Part shown: positions 13,140-20,943 of the stretch, one piece after another | How positions within the stretch are numbered: the first letter of the stretch is position 1 | How the letters are laid out: each line of letters opens with the position of its first letter | Assembly: GCF_013314535.1 (NCBI RefSeq) | Contig: NZ_JABUAE010000033.1 | Location: 1-48,992 of the forward strand | Direction: 5' to 3' | Source of the DNA: Bacillus sp. Xin1 | GTDB lineage: Bacteria > Bacillota > Bacilli > Bacillales > Bacillaceae_G | DNA length: 48,992 bases | Made by a program: the position numbers and the translations under genes | The notes under the pieces: model-generated | What the model was told of the DNA's origin: nothing | The model's input: the letters and a program-made list of their open reading frames with translations, nothing else | Databases searched by the model: none

Positions 13140-13386
13140 TGGGAAAAGTATTAATTTTCTTGGTAAAAGCTGTACCTTAAACAAGGATTTGTAAGTGTTT
13201 GGATAAAAAAAGATAAGAACGTACAGACTATACAATGATACTTTTACAATATAGTAATTCTTCTATCTATTCGAACGCATTAGGTTCTTGCGAAGATATT
13301 GTCCATTACATATGGGTAATGATTGGGATAGATATATCATGTATTTATGTATTCACTCTAAATTACAGCGAGGTGTAGCAAAGTAT
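13140..13386. other. yabG-veg intergenic region
   Basis: About 250 bp without a supported gene. Two TACAAT hexamers (near 13231-13236 and 13245-13250) could serve as -10 boxes for veg, a gene known for a strong vegetative promoter, but neither has a good -35. An open frame from 13288 runs into veg and is read here as leader. Confidence 0.4.
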
Positions 13387-13650
13387 ATGTCAAAACGTTT
13401 AGATGAAATAAAAAGTGAATTAGACCATCATCTTGGAAAGCGTCTTATGTTAAAGGCGAATAGTGGAAGAAGAAAAACAGTGGAACAATCAGGGGTACTA
13501 GCAGAAACATATCGTTCTGTTTTTGTTGTGCAGTTAGATCAACAAGAGGATACGTTGCAGTGCGTTTCCTATAGCTATGCAGATGTTTTGACAGAAACCG
13601 TGGAATTAACATTTTATGATGACCCTCAGAACGAGGTTATTTTAGGATAA
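13387..13650 (+). CDS. veg: Veg protein, biofilm-related
   Basis: An 87-residue conserved Bacillales protein. In B. subtilis Veg stimulates biofilm formation by antagonising SinR; the mechanism is not fully settled. The sequence shows the hallmark [31 protein letters not shown] and [14 protein letters not shown] segments of this SH3-like barrel family. ATG 13387 gives the family's normal length; codons upstream are open to 13288 but not conserved. GCGAGGTG lies about 11 nt upstream. It is followed by sspF on the same strand, as in other Bacillus. Confidence 0.92.
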   Translation: MSKRLDEIKSELDHHLGKRLMLKANSGRRKTVEQSGVLAETYRSVFVVQLDQQEDTLQCVSYSYADVLTETVELTFYDDPQNEVILG

Positions 13651-13742
13651 CGACCTACTATGTTACATATATTCCCATAAATAAAGAAGAACATTTTTTT
13701 GTAAACTAATTATACCGTAGCAAAATAAGGAGGGAACCTGCA

Positions 13743-13922
13743 TTGAGTAGACGAAGAGGAGTCATGTCAAGTCAGTTTAAAGAAGAGCTCGCAAAAGAGC
13801 TTGGATTCTATGATGTTGTTCAGAAAGAAGGATGGGGCGGAATTCGTGCGAAAGATGCTGGTAATATGGTGAAACGGGCCATTGAGATTGCAGAGCAGCA
13901 ATTAATGAAACAAAACCAGTAG
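13743..13922 (+). CDS. sspF: Small acid-soluble spore protein SspF (alpha/beta type)
   Basis: A 59-residue SASP that binds and protects DNA in the dormant spore. Typical features are the GPR-protease-like region around [11 protein letters not shown], the [26 protein letters not shown]-terminal helix split over two conserved blocks, and the basic start MSRRRGVMS. The start is TTG 13743, set by AAGGAGGG at ideal distance; an internal ATG would lose conserved residues. A possible sigma-G -10 (CATATAT, 13666-13672) with GGATA 16 bp upstream lies at the veg stop, but the spacing is one base short of consensus. Confidence 0.93.
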   Translation: MSRRRGVMSSQFKEELAKELGFYDVVQKEGWGGIRAKDAGNMVKRAIEIAEQQLMKQNQ

Positions 13923-13949
13923 TTGTAAGATAACTTCTATGCTACGGTA

Positions 13950-13975
13950 GCCGAGGAGAAATTCCTCGGCTTTTT
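13950..13975 (+). terminator. Terminator of sspF
   Basis: Stem GCCGAGGA/TCCTCGGC with loop GAAAT, followed by five T. Confidence 0.88.
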
Positions 13976-14118
13976 GCACGCTAAAAGGTACCATCATTTT
14001 GCATAAGTAGTTTCATTCTGAATGCTTTTCGTTATAATTAGGGAAGTGTCATCGTCTTACTATAAATTTATGGTAAAATAAACGATAAAAGATTGAGTAC
14101 ATAGAGTGGGTGAATAGA

Positions 14119-14988
14119 TTGAAGCTACTAGTGAAAGCACCAGCAAAGATTAATCTGTCGTTAGATGTACTAGGGAAAAGACAAGACGGCTATCATGAAG
14201 TGAAAATGATTATGACAACAATTGATTTAGCAGATCGTTTAGAGCTAACGGAGTTATCAGAAGACCGCATTGAAATTGTATCCCATAATCGGTATGTCCC
14301 AGACGACCAGCGTAATTTAGCTTATCAAGCAGCGAAATTATTAAAACAGAGATTCAATGTAAAGAAAGGCGTATCTATTTCTATTGAAAAAACAATTCCG
14401 GTGGCAGCAGGATTAGCTGGCGGTAGTAGCGATGCAGCTGCTGCATTAAGAGGACTTAATAAGTTATGGAATTTGGGTCTTACAATAGAGGAGCTAGCAG
14501 AGCTTGGTGCAGAAATTGGATCAGATGTATCTTTTTGTGTATATGGCGGGACAGCTATTGCTACAGGAAGAGGAGAAAAAATAGAGCACATTAAGACACC
14601 TCCTTCTTGTTGGGTTATTTTAGCTAAGCCTCATATCGGTGTATCTACTGCTGACGTATATGGAAATTTACAATTAAATCGTGTTACGCATCCAGATGTA
14701 GAGCAGATGGTTGAATCCATTAATAGCGGTAATTATAAAGGTATTTGTGATGCTGTAGGGAATGTTCTAGAGGATGTAACGTTTAAGATGCACCCTGAAG
14801 TTGCACGTATTAAGGCACAGATGAAGCGCTTTGGTGCAGATGCAGTTTTAATGAGTGGTAGTGGACCAACTGTATTTGGATTAGTACATCATGATTCAAG
14901 AATGCATCGCATTTATAATGGTTTAAAAGGATTTTGTGAACAAGTATATGCAGTACGTTTATTAGGAGAGAGAGAAACGCTTGAATAA
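14119..14988 (+). CDS. ispE: 4-diphosphocytidyl-2-C-methyl-D-erythritol kinase
   Basis: IspE phosphorylates CDP-ME in the MEP pathway to isoprenoids. The 289-residue GHMP kinase shows [12 protein letters not shown] at the N-terminus, the ATP loop [19 protein letters not shown], and the C-terminal [10 protein letters not shown] motif. The start is TTG 14119: GAGTGGGTG is spaced 6-7 nt from it, whereas the in-frame GTG at 14110 lies within that ribosome site. It precedes purR, separated by 54 nt. Confidence 0.95.
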   Translation: MKLLVKAPAKINLSLDVLGKRQDGYHEVKMIMTTIDLADRLELTELSEDRIEIVSHNRYVPDDQRNLAYQAAKLLKQRFNVKKGVSISIEKTIPVAAGLAGGSSDAAAALRGLNKLWNLGLTIEELAELGAEIGSDVSFCVYGGTAIATGRGEKIEHIKTPPSCWVILAKPHIGVSTADVYGNLQLNRVTHPDVEQMVESINSGNYKGICDAVGNVLEDVTFKMHPEVARIKAQMKRFGADAVLMSGSGPTVFGLVHHDSRMHRIYNGLKGFCEQVYAVRLLGERETLE

Positions 14989-15042
14989 AGACGTATAATA
15001 AGTTATGATTTGGTTAGAATATTCGTGATTTGGGGTGAGGGT

Positions 15043-15891
15043 ATGAAAATTAGACGGAGTACAAGACTAGTCGATATGACTTACTATTTATTGCAAAATC
15101 CTCGTCAGTTAGTTTCTCTCACTTTTTTTGCTGAACGGTATCAATCAGCTAAGTCCTCTATTAGTGAAGATTTAGTTATTATTAAGCAAACGTTTGAACA
15201 ACAAGGGGTCGGCACATTGCAAACGATACCAGGGGCAGCAGGAGGAGTGAAATATATACCATATATAAGTGAAGAAGAAGCAAATCTGATTATTAATGAG
15301 CTATGTAGTTTATTTGAGAATCCAGATCGTATTCTTCCAGGTGGATACTTATATATGACGGATCTTTTAAGTAATCCGCGTTATATCAATGGAGCGGGTC
15401 GCTTATTTGCCTCTGTATTTGCAAAACAACCAATTGATGCGGTTATGACGGTAGCAACAAAAGGGATTCCGCTTGCATATGCGGTAGCAAATTATTTAGA
15501 TGTACCTGTGGTAATTGCAAGAAAAGATAATAAGGTAACAGAAGGGCCTACAGTTAGTATTAACTATGTATCAGGTTCATCTAAGCGCATTCAAACAATG
15601 ACTTTAGCAAAACGTAGTCTTCCGGAAGGTGCTAATGTTTTAATTATTGATGACTTCATGAAGGCCGGCGGAACAATTCAAGGTATGATTAGTATGCTAG
15701 AAGAGTTTAATGCCAACGTTGTTGGAATCGGTGTATTAGTAGAATCAACAGATATTGAAGAAAGACTTATTAATAACTTTGTTTCTCTAATCCGTTTAGC
15801 AGAAGTAGATATTAAAGAGAAAACAATTCAAGTGGAAAAAGGGAATTATTCACTTGTACCATTTGACGAAGGGCTTGTAGAAGCTGAATAA
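15043..15891 (+). CDS. purR: Purine operon repressor PurR
   Basis: PurR represses purine synthesis and transport genes and is released by PRPP; in this family (p)ppGpp also binds. The 282-residue protein has an N-terminal winged helix (MKIRRSTRLVDMTYYLLQ.., residues 1-75) and a phosphoribosyltransferase-like domain with the PRPP loop VLIIDDFMKAGGTI. ATG 15043 follows GGGGTGAGGG. A weak PurBox-like segment may lie near 15018-15028, but I could not confirm it. In B. subtilis purR, yabJ and spoVG are linked; here a repeat element sits between purR and yabJ. Confidence 0.96.
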   Translation: MKIRRSTRLVDMTYYLLQNPRQLVSLTFFAERYQSAKSSISEDLVIIKQTFEQQGVGTLQTIPGAAGGVKYIPYISEEEANLIINELCSLFENPDRILPGGYLYMTDLLSNPRYINGAGRLFASVFAKQPIDAVMTVATKGIPLAYAVANYLDVPVVIARKDNKVTEGPTVSINYVSGSSKRIQTMTLAKRSLPEGANVLIIDDFMKAGGTIQGMISMLEEFNANVVGIGVLVESTDIEERLINNFVSLIRLAEVDIKEKTIQVEKGNYSLVPFDEGLVEAE

Positions 15892-15921
15892 AAAGGTAAA
15901 GCATCCGCTTTATCTTTTTTT
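15891..15921 (+). terminator. Terminator of purR
   Basis: Stem AAAAGGTAAAGC/GCTTTATCTTTT with one G-U pair and a 4-nt loop, then a T run. Confidence 0.82.
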
Positions 15922-15933
15922 GTAAATGAAAGT

Positions 15934-16151
15934 GCTAGTAGGCGGTAAGCCTTTTCTTATATAAATCCTTTCTTTTTGAGGTGGGAGCGGATCCAATTAT
16001 GGGCGGAAGCGGTCAGCCTATTTTCCTATCCCATGCCAAGTGAAAATAAAGAGAGAACGAATTTAGGTGGTTTTTTGTTCTTAGTAGCAGCAACTTATAT
16101 GTTGAAAAACAAAAAGAGATTTATATAGCTAAAGTTTTACCGCCTACTAGC
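15934..16151 (+). repeat. Interspersed palindromic repeat, copy A (bcr1-like)
   Basis: This 218-bp element in the purR-ridA gap is bounded by a perfect 15-bp inverted repeat (GCTAGTAGGCGGTAA at 15934-15948, complement at 16137-16151), with a second inner inverted repeat TATATAAATC/GATTTATATA (15958-15967/16118-16127). Its core is related to copies B and C in this window. From memory it resembles the bcr1 family of the B. cereus group; that name should be confirmed by alignment. One frame is open from 15949 to the TAG at 16126-16128, with an ATG at 16033 (MPSENK.., 31 aa). Confidence 0.75.
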
Positions 16152-16239
16152 AAGGTACATTCTATTTGTTTGAGAATAGATGAACTCAGTTTGTAGGGGT
16201 AAATTATTTTTGAAACTAACAATAAAAGGGTGAGAAAAT

Positions 16240-16614
16240 ATGAAAGTAGTTCAAACAAATCAAGCACCACAAGCAATTGGTCCATATTCACAAGGAATTA
16301 TCGTAAATAATATGTTTTATAGCTCAGGACAAATTCCATTAACAGCAGGTGGAGAAATTGTAACCGGTGATGTAAAAGTACAAACAGAACAAGTATTTCA
16401 AAATTTACAGGCTGTATTAGAAGAAGCAGGAGCATCATTTGATACAGTTGTAAAAACAACTGTATTTTTAAAAGATATGGATGATTTTAACGATGTAAAC
16501 GAAGTGTATGGAACATATTTTTCCACACATAAACCAGCTCGCTCTTGTGTACAAGTTGCAAAATTACCGAAGGATGTTTCCGTCGAAATTGAAGTAATCG
16601 CCCTTATAAAATAA
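16240..16614 (+). CDS. ridA: RidA family reactive enamine/imine deaminase (YabJ)
   Basis: A 124-residue RidA/YjgF/UK114 protein that hydrolyses reactive 2-aminoacrylate-type imines; in B. subtilis yabJ also affects purine regulation. The signature segments [21 protein letters not shown] and [23 protein letters not shown] are intact, including the catalytic arginine (Arg in PARSC). AAAGGGTGAG precedes ATG 16240. It follows the repeat element and is followed by the sigma-H promoter of spoVG. Confidence 0.94.
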   Translation: MKVVQTNQAPQAIGPYSQGIIVNNMFYSSGQIPLTAGGEIVTGDVKVQTEQVFQNLQAVLEEAGASFDTVVKTTVFLKDMDDFNDVNEVYGTYFSTHKPARSCVQVAKLPKDVSVEIEVIALIK

Positions 16615-16694
16615 ATATTTGTAAGCGATAACGTCCATTAATTCTTATATTCCATTAAAATAAAAATTTTTATCTTAAAAATTTTTAAAAAATT

Positions 16695-16724
16695 AGAGGG
16701 AAAATAGAAAATTTGTGGAATTTA
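16695..16724 (+). promoter_or_regulatory. Sigma-H promoter of spoVG
   Basis: AGGGAAAA (16697-16704) and GGAATTTA (16717-16724) reproduce the sigma-H -35/-10 pattern, with the same 20-base offset as the classic B. subtilis spoVG promoter. The upstream stretch 16660-16694 is almost pure A+T, matching the AT box where AbrB binds in B. subtilis. Confidence 0.8.
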
Positions 16725-16766
16725 TACAAACATATCGCTTATTTAGAAAAGGGTGGTGAACACAAG

Positions 16767-17060
16767 ATGGAAGTGACTGACGTAAGATTACGCCGCGTAA
16801 ACACAGAAGGCCGTATGAGAGCGATTGCCTCTATTACTCTAGACCATGAATTTGTTGTTCATGATATTCGTGTAATTGATGGCAATAATGGATTATTTGT
16901 AGCAATGCCAAGTAAACGTACTCCAGATGGAGAGTTCCGTGATATTGCACATCCGATTAATTCTAATACACGCTCTAAAATTCAAGATGCGGTTTTAACT
17001 GAGTATCACCGTTTAGGCGAGTTAGAAGAAGTTGAGTTTGAAGAAGCTGGAGCTTCGTAA
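16767..17060 (+). CDS. spoVG: Septation/RNA-binding regulator SpoVG
   Basis: A 97-residue protein that influences septation and sporulation and binds nucleic acid in several Firmicutes. The sequence is almost invariant over its first 75 residues ([19 protein letters not shown].., [30 protein letters not shown]). ATG 16767 follows AAAGGGTGGTG; the frame is open upstream to 16713 but that part overlaps the promoter. Regulation by sigma-H and, probably, AbrB is read from the upstream DNA. Confidence 0.97.
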   Translation: MEVTDVRLRRVNTEGRMRAIASITLDHEFVVHDIRVIDGNNGLFVAMPSKRTPDGEFRDIAHPINSNTRSKIQDAVLTEYHRLGELEEVEFEEAGAS

Positions 17061-17063
17061 AAT

Positions 17064-17093
17064 TCGAATAAAAAGGGCTCGAATAAAAAGAGC
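17064..17093 (+). repeat. 15-bp tandem duplication after spoVG
   Basis: TCGAATAAAAAGGGC (17064-17078) is repeated directly as TCGAATAAAAAGAGC (17079-17093), with a single difference. It lies between the spoVG stop and its terminator. Confidence 0.8.
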
Positions 17094-17106
17094 TCTATAA
17101 TTTTGT

Positions 17107-17144
17107 AACAAACTCCTGTAAACACTTACAGGAGTTTGTTTTTT
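17107..17144 (+). terminator. Strong terminator of spoVG
   Basis: A perfect 15-bp stem AACAAACTCCTGTAA/TTACAGGAGTTTGTT with a 4-nt loop (17122-17125) runs into T residues. Confidence 0.93.
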
Positions 17145-17154
17145 AGCTGTAAAT

Positions 17155-17352
17155 CTATTTCGATTTATTAGCACCTAATTTCCGGTTATGGAAATAAAAG
17201 AAGCCCTCCACTCGCTTACTCCGTTTGTTTTCATACGGCATGGGATCCAAAAAGGCCTCGATCGCTACTATGCAAGGGCGGACGCTCTCTCCCACCCAAA
17301 AAGAAGGGGTTATTTCAGTTTTGTATTTATTTCCGCTAATTAAAGCCTTACT
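17155..17352 (-). repeat. Interspersed palindromic repeat, copy B (bcr1-like), reverse orientation
   Basis: Read on the minus strand this element in the spoVG-glmU gap aligns with copies A and C. Ends are imperfect inverted repeats (ATTAGC 17167-17172 / GCTAAT 17335-17340; GGAAATAAA 17190-17198 / TTTATTTCC 17326-17334). One minus-strand frame is open across the whole element, between the stops at 17353-17355 and 17155-17157, with GTG 17295 (46 codons: VGESVRPCIVAIEAF..) and ATG 17241 (MPYENKRSKRVEGFF.., 28 codons) as possible starts. No ribosome site is well placed, so I annotate a repeat and not a gene. Confidence 0.75.
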
Positions 17353-17491
17353 TTATTCCCCACGTTATATGTAAAATCCTAATTTATTTAAAATCATTCG
17401 AAATAGTATATCTTATTTCCTAAAAAAAGATACTAAAGAGTAAAACATCTTATAAGAAGTATGGTAAAATTTAATAGTTATGCTCTGTTTC

Positions 17492-17520
17492 TTGAAATAT
17501 ATAGTGATTTAGGATAATAT
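17492..17520 (+). promoter_or_regulatory. Sigma-A promoter of glmU-prs
   Basis: TTGAAA (17492-17497) and TAATAT (17515-17520) are exactly 17 bp apart, about 37 bp before the glmU start. Confidence 0.7.
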
Positions 17521-17556
17521 CTTTAATGGATAAATAGGTTGCGATGGAGGGTCTAT

Positions 17557-18936
17557 ATGTCAAACAGATTTGCAGTGATTCTAGCTGCAGGTAAAGGCAC
17601 ACGTATGAAGTCCAAGCTATACAAAGTGCTTCATCCTGTATGCGGAAAACCAATGGTACAGCATGTAGTCGATCAAGTATCTCAATTAGGATTGCAGAAA
17701 CTTGTCACGGTAGTTGGACATGGTGCTGAAAAAGTACAAGAACAACTAGGGGACGTAAGTGAATTTGCATTACAAGCAGAACAACTTGGTACAGCACATG
17801 CTGTTGATCAAGCTGCTGATGTACTTGCAAATGAAGAAGGAACAACTTTAGTTATTTGTGGTGATACACCACTTATAACAGCTGAAACAATGGAAGCATT
17901 GTTAAAACATCATGAAGAAGCAGGGGCGAAGGCGACAGTGCTAACGGCATACATAGAAGAACCTGCTGGATATGGACGTATTGTTCGTAATGAACACGGT
18001 CATGTTGAAAAGATCGTTGAGCATAAAGATGCAAATGAAGTAGAGCTATCTATTAAAGAAATTAATACAGGTACGTATTGTTTTGATAATAAAGCACTAT
18101 TTGCTTCACTTTCTAAAGTTTCAAATGATAACGTACAAGGTGAATACTACCTTCCGGATGTTATTGAAATTTTGAAAAATGAAGGTCATATTGTATCAGC
18201 TTATCAAACAGAGCATTTTGATGAAACGTTAGGTGTTAACGACAGAGTCGCTCTATCGCAAGCGGAAATTATTATGAAGAAGCGTATCAACCATAAGAAC
18301 ATGGTGAATGGTGTTACAATTATTGATCCAAGTAACACATATATTTCTGCGGATGCAATTATTGGTAGTGATACAGTTCTTCATCCAGGGACGATTATTG
18401 AGGGTAAAACTGTAATTGGTTCTGATTGTGAAATTGGTCCACATACAGTAATACGTGATAGTGAAATTGGAGACCAGACAACAATTCGTCAATCTACTAT
18501 ACATGACAGTAAGATTGGTACGGAAGTTTCAGTCGGACCATTTGCACATATTCGCCCAGATTCAGTTATTGGTGATGAAGTACGCGTTGGAAACTTCGTG
18601 GAAATTAAAAAGACTGTTTTTGGTAATAGAAGTAAAGCTTCACACTTAAGTTATATCGGGGATGCACAAGTTGGAGAAGACGTGAATCTTGGTTGTGGTT
18701 CAATTACGGTGAATTACGATGGCAAGAATAAATTCAAAACAGTTATTGGAGATGGCGTATTTATTGGTTGTAATTCAAACCTTGTTGCTCCTGTAACAGT
18801 TGAAGATGGTGCTTATGTTGCGGCAGGGTCTACAATTACTGAGACTGTTCCATCAAAAGCATTATCGATTGCACGTGCACGTCAAGTTAACAAAGAAGAC
18901 TATGTTGATCAATTGCTGAATAAGAAAAAATCATAA
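17557..18936 (+). CDS. glmU: Bifunctional GlcNAc-1-P uridyltransferase / GlcN-1-P acetyltransferase
   Basis: GlmU (GcaD) makes UDP-GlcNAc for peptidoglycan and teichoic acid. The 459-residue protein has the nucleotidyltransferase signature [18 protein letters not shown] at residues 6-23, with GTAHAV and GDTPL motifs, and after residue 250 a left-handed beta-helix of hexapeptide repeats (IGSDTVL, IGSDCEI, IGDQTTI, IGTEVSV) ending in the acetyltransferase site [16 protein letters not shown] 17557 follows GATGGAGGG. prs follows after 18 nt, linking UDP-sugar and PRPP synthesis as in B. subtilis. Confidence 0.97.
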   Translation: MSNRFAVILAAGKGTRMKSKLYKVLHPVCGKPMVQHVVDQVSQLGLQKLVTVVGHGAEKVQEQLGDVSEFALQAEQLGTAHAVDQAADVLANEEGTTLVICGDTPLITAETMEALLKHHEEAGAKATVLTAYIEEPAGYGRIVRNEHGHVEKIVEHKDANEVELSIKEINTGTYCFDNKALFASLSKVSNDNVQGEYYLPDVIEILKNEGHIVSAYQTEHFDETLGVNDRVALSQAEIIMKKRINHKNMVNGVTIIDPSNTYISADAIIGSDTVLHPGTIIEGKTVIGSDCEIGPHTVIRDSEIGDQTTIRQSTIHDSKIGTEVSVGPFAHIRPDSVIGDEVRVGNFVEIKKTVFGNRSKASHLSYIGDAQVGEDVNLGCGSITVNYDGKNKFKTVIGDGVFIGCNSNLVAPVTVEDGAYVAAGSTITETVPSKALSIARARQVNKEDYVDQLLNKKKS

Positions 18937-18954
18937 TGTGGAGGGTTAATCTAG

Positions 18955-19908
18955 ATGTCGACTCAATATCTAAATTCTAATTTGAAAGTATTCTCTTTAA
19001 ACTCTAATAAGGAACTTGCTGAGCAAATTGCAAAGCATATTGGAGTAGGGCTAGGAAAGTGTTCTGTTGACCGTTTTAGTGATGGAGAAGTTCAAATTAA
19101 CATTGAAGAAAGTATTCGTGGTTGCGATGTATTCATTATTCAATCTACAAGCTTCCCAGTAAACGAACATATCATGGAATTACTTATTATGATCGATGCA
19201 TTAAAACGTGCATCTGCAAAAACAATTAATATCGTTATTCCTTACTATGGTTATGCGCGTCAAGACCGTAAAGCGCGTTCTCGTGAACCAATTACATCGA
19301 AACTTGTAGCAAACTTGCTTGAAACAGCAGGTGCAACTCGTGTAATCACTCTAGATTTACACGCTCCACAAATTCAAGGGTTCTTTGATATCCCAATCGA
19401 TCATCTAATGGGTGTACCGATCCTTTCAGATTACTTCGAGACAAAAGGTCTTAAAGATATCGTAATCGTATCTCCTGACCATGGTGGCGTAACACGTGCA
19501 AGAAAAATGGCGGATCGCTTAAAGGCGCCAATCGCTATTATTGATAAACGTCGCCCACGTCCGAACGTATCGGAAGTAATGAATATCATTGGTAACATTG
19601 AAGGTAAGACAGCAATTTTAATTGATGACATCATTGATACAGCTGGTACAATTACATTAGCAGCAAACGCTCTTGTTGAGAACGGTGCTTCTGAAGTATA
19701 TGCTTGCTGTACACACCCAGTTTTATCTGGACCAGCAATTGAGCGTATCCAAAACTCAAATATTAAAGAGTTAGTTGTAACAAACTCTATCGTATTACCA
19801 GAAGAGAAGAAAATTGATAAAGTACACGAGCTTTCTGTTGCTCCATTAATCGGAGAAGCAATCATCCGTGTTTATGAAGAAGAATCTGTGAGTGTATTAT
19901 TCAATTAA
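18955..19908 (+). CDS. prs: Ribose-phosphate pyrophosphokinase
   Basis: Makes PRPP from ribose-5-phosphate and ATP, feeding purine, pyrimidine, NAD, His and Trp synthesis; PRPP is also the effector of PurR and a substrate of HprT, both encoded in this window. The 317-residue class I enzyme shows [16 protein letters not shown], the flexible loop [31 protein letters not shown] and the PRPP loop [22 protein letters not shown] precedes ATG 18955. It closes the glmU-prs operon. Confidence 0.97.
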   Translation: MSTQYLNSNLKVFSLNSNKELAEQIAKHIGVGLGKCSVDRFSDGEVQINIEESIRGCDVFIIQSTSFPVNEHIMELLIMIDALKRASAKTINIVIPYYGYARQDRKARSREPITSKLVANLLETAGATRVITLDLHAPQIQGFFDIPIDHLMGVPILSDYFETKGLKDIVIVSPDHGGVTRARKMADRLKAPIAIIDKRRPRPNVSEVMNIIGNIEGKTAILIDDIIDTAGTITLAANALVENGASEVYACCTHPVLSGPAIERIQNSNIKELVVTNSIVLPEEKKIDKVHELSVAPLIGEAIIRVYEEESVSVLFN

Positions 19909-19920
19909 TTGGATAGAATG

Positions 19921-19949
19921 AGACGTAACCAAATTTGGTTACGTCTTTT
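19921..19949 (+). terminator. Terminator of glmU-prs
   Basis: A perfect palindrome AGACGTAACCAAA/TTTGGTTACGTCT is followed by TTTT. The central AAATTT forms the loop. Confidence 0.83.
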
Positions 19950-19980
19950 CGTATCGTAAAAAGAAAGTAGTGGTACAAGA

Positions 19981-20541
19981 ATGAAATTAATAGTAGGACT
20001 TGGGAACCCAGGTAGAGAATATGAATTAACAAGGCATAATATTGGATTTATGGGAATTGATGAGCTTGCAAGACGATGGGGCATTTCCTTAAATGAACAA
20101 AAGTTTAAAGGGATGTATGGTTCAGGTTTTGTTAATGGTGAGAAGGTAATTTTATTAAAGCCACTTACGTATATGAATTTATCCGGAGAAAGCATCCGTC
20201 CACTTATGGATTACTATAAAATTGATGTGGAAGATTTTGTTGTCATGTATGACGATTTAGATATTCCAGTAGGTAAATTGCGCCTTCGTATGAAAGGTAG
20301 TGCAGGTGGTCATAATGGTGTGAAATCGACAATTTCTCATTTAGGTACGCAAGAATTCCAACGTATTCGTATGGGGATTGATCGTCCGAAAAATGGTATG
20401 AAAGTAGTGGATTATGTATTAGGGCGTTTCACAGCAGAAGAGTTGCCAGAGGTAAATCAATCCATTGAAAAAGCTGCGGATGCATGTGAAGAGTGGTTAA
20501 AGAAACCATTTCTTCAAATTATGAATACTTTTAACGGTTAA
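19981..20541 (+). CDS. pth: Peptidyl-tRNA hydrolase
   Basis: Pth (SpoVC) recycles tRNA from peptidyl-tRNA that has dropped off ribosomes. The 186-residue protein has [20 protein letters not shown] with catalytic His19 and Asn9, MYDDLDIP with the catalytic Asp, and [14 protein letters not shown] 19981 is placed by conservation; the ribosome site (GAAAG) is weak. In B. subtilis a spoVC allele blocks spore coat formation. fin follows downstream under its own promoter. Confidence 0.96.
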   Translation: MKLIVGLGNPGREYELTRHNIGFMGIDELARRWGISLNEQKFKGMYGSGFVNGEKVILLKPLTYMNLSGESIRPLMDYYKIDVEDFVVMYDDLDIPVGKLRLRMKGSAGGHNGVKSTISHLGTQEFQRIRMGIDRPKNGMKVVDYVLGRFTAEELPEVNQSIEKAADACEEWLKKPFLQIMNTFNG

Positions 20542-20553
20542 TGTTCTAATTTG

Positions 20554-20583
20554 GAATATTTTATGATGTTTTTATCCATACTA
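20554..20583 (+). promoter_or_regulatory. Sigma-F/sigma-G promoter of fin
   Basis: GAATA (20554-20558) and CATACTA (20577-20583), with an 18-bp spacer, fit the forespore consensus GNATR-N18-CATNHTA perfectly. Fin is known to be made under sigma-F and sigma-G in B. subtilis. Confidence 0.72.
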
Positions 20584-20611
20584 GTAGTAATTGTACAATT
20601 AGGAGGATAGT

Positions 20612-20836
20612 ATGGAAGGACATTATTACTGTAGACATTGTGGAGATAATGTGGGTTCCATTACCGCAGAAAAGGTATACAGCAAAGTTTTATTTCAACT
20701 AACAGAGCAAGAACGATTGGATATGATTCATTTTCATGAAAATGGAAATATATATATAAAAACAATCTGTGAGTCGTGCCAAGAAACGCTCTCATCTTAT
20801 CCAGAGTATTATGAGTATGAAAAATTTCTACAATAA
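20612..20836 (+). CDS. fin: Anti-sigma-F factor Fin
   Basis: Fin (YabK) helps switch the forespore from sigma-F to sigma-G by inhibiting sigma-F. The 74-residue protein has two CxxC zinc pairs, CRHCG at residues 7-11 and CESCQ at about 53-57, with the conserved YYCRHC start and HENGNIYIKTIC centre. AGGAGG sits at ideal distance from ATG 20612. Together with Gin at the left end of this window, two of the forespore sigma inhibitors lie within 21 kb. Confidence 0.93.
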   Translation: MEGHYYCRHCGDNVGSITAEKVYSKVLFQLTEQERLDMIHFHENGNIYIKTICESCQETLSSYPEYYEYEKFLQ

Positions 20837-20843
20837 AATGTTG

Positions 20844-20870
20844 TCGCTTTGGCATGTCCAAAGCATTTTT
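20844..20870 (+). terminator. Probable terminator of fin
   Basis: Short stem GCTTTGG/CCAAAGC with a 5-nt loop, followed by A and five T. It is modest in strength, so read-through into mfd is possible. Confidence 0.65.
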
Positions 20871-20943
20871 CTGTTTTCTTTTTCCAAAATATTTGCATAA
20901 AAATATATTAACTTGCTCTTTTATGTTGAGAGGAGTTTTGAAA

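Noticed and set aside
15934-17352. Two closely spaced repeat copies as the start of a CRISPR array
   Set aside because: They are ~200-bp palindromic elements in opposite orientation in separate gaps, with no short repeats or regular spacers.
20854-20943. N-terminal extension of mfd by 30 codons
   Set aside because: It overlaps the fin terminator and has no ribosome site; ATG 20944 has GAGAGGAG and the conserved protein start.
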